Origin: Lachnospiraceae bacterium
Lineage (GTDB): Bacteria > Bacillota_A > Clostridia > Lachnospirales > Lachnospiraceae
Assembly: GCA_017958935.1 (NCBI GenBank)
Contig: JAGDBR010000255.1
Coordinates: 1-8,809 of the forward strand
DNA length: 8,809 bases
Direction of reading: 5' to 3'
Positions 8,624-8,809 of the stretch are shown here, piece after piece. The notes beneath the pieces are model-generated. The model was not told where the DNA came from and did not search any database. It saw only the letters and a list, made by a program, of their open reading frames with translations. Position 1 is the stretch's first letter, and each line of letters starts with the position of its first letter. The position numbers were made by a program, and so were the translations under genes.

Positions 8624-8809
8624 TCACAGCACGAAAATGATCAGGATCGCGACGATCAGGGCGTAGATCGCGAGGGTCTCGATGAAGACGAGGCCGAGCA
8701 TCATGGCCGAGTTGATCTTGTCGGAGGCTTCCGGCTGCCGCGCCATGGATTCCGTGCTCTTGCGGATGGCCAGCGCCATGCCGATCGCGCCCGCCGCCGA
8801 GACGATGCC
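8624..8809 (-). CDS. atpE: F-type ATP synthase c subunit (partial, 5' end beyond right edge)
   Basis: Subunit c forms the rotating membrane ring that carries the ion. The last 61 residues are visible: the end of helix 1, the conserved polar loop ARQPEA (residues 23-28 of the visible part) and helix 2 with the essential carboxylate in VFIETLAIY (Glu, visible residue 44), ending in TGA. Around the carboxylate, Thr follows Glu and a Tyr stands five residues after it, as in sodium-binding rings. The position equivalent to the Gln that completes the sodium site in Ilyobacter is Met, which argues for protons. Ion choice is therefore undecided, leaning to H+. Only the first part of helix 1 is missing. 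Confidence 0.96.
   Translation of the reverse strand, partial: GIVSAAGAIGMALAIRKSTESMARQPEASDKINSAMMLGLVFIETLAIYALIVAILIIFVL

Overview
The window is GC-rich bacterial DNA that reads almost entirely on the minus strand. It looks like a chromosomal segment of an anaerobic Bacillota, probably Clostridia or Erysipelotrichia. The grounds are the style of the ABC ATPase, the PAP2 protein and the ATP synthase subunits, and the AGGAGG-type ribosome binding sites. Genus and species cannot be set from sequence alone. Apparent plus-strand reading frames are shadows of GC-rich minus-strand genes.

Layout, in transcription order from the right edge: an F-type ATP synthase operon with atpE (c, 5' end outside the window), atpF (b), a fused atpH'-atpA (C-terminal domain of delta joined in frame to alpha), atpG (gamma), atpD (beta, interrupted by two in-frame stop codons) and atpC (epsilon). 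A PAP2-family membrane phosphatase gene follows, then a strong intrinsic terminator at 2652-2680. Junctions in the operon are tight: four-base overlaps at atpF/atpA, atpG/atpD and atpD/atpC suggest translational coupling. The promoter and atpB must lie beyond the right edge.

After the terminator a sigma-A-like promoter (2613-2641) drives two GNAT acetyltransferase genes with a 25-base gap between them. Further left are a membrane protein of unknown function and the N-terminal ATPase domain of a MacB-like ABC transporter that runs off the left edge.

The two points most worth attention are in the ATP synthase. First, no free-standing delta gene is present. Instead about 75 residues matching the delta C-terminal domain, the part that grips the b stalk, precede a complete alpha subunit, while the delta N-terminal domain is missing. 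Second, the beta gene is otherwise perfectly preserved in one frame over 475 codons but carries TAA at codon 126 and TAG at codon 303. Both codons are also used as ordinary stops by neighbouring genes, so a reassigned code is unlikely. Either this is a very recently inactivated ATP synthase or there is an error in the sequence; readthrough is a remote third option.
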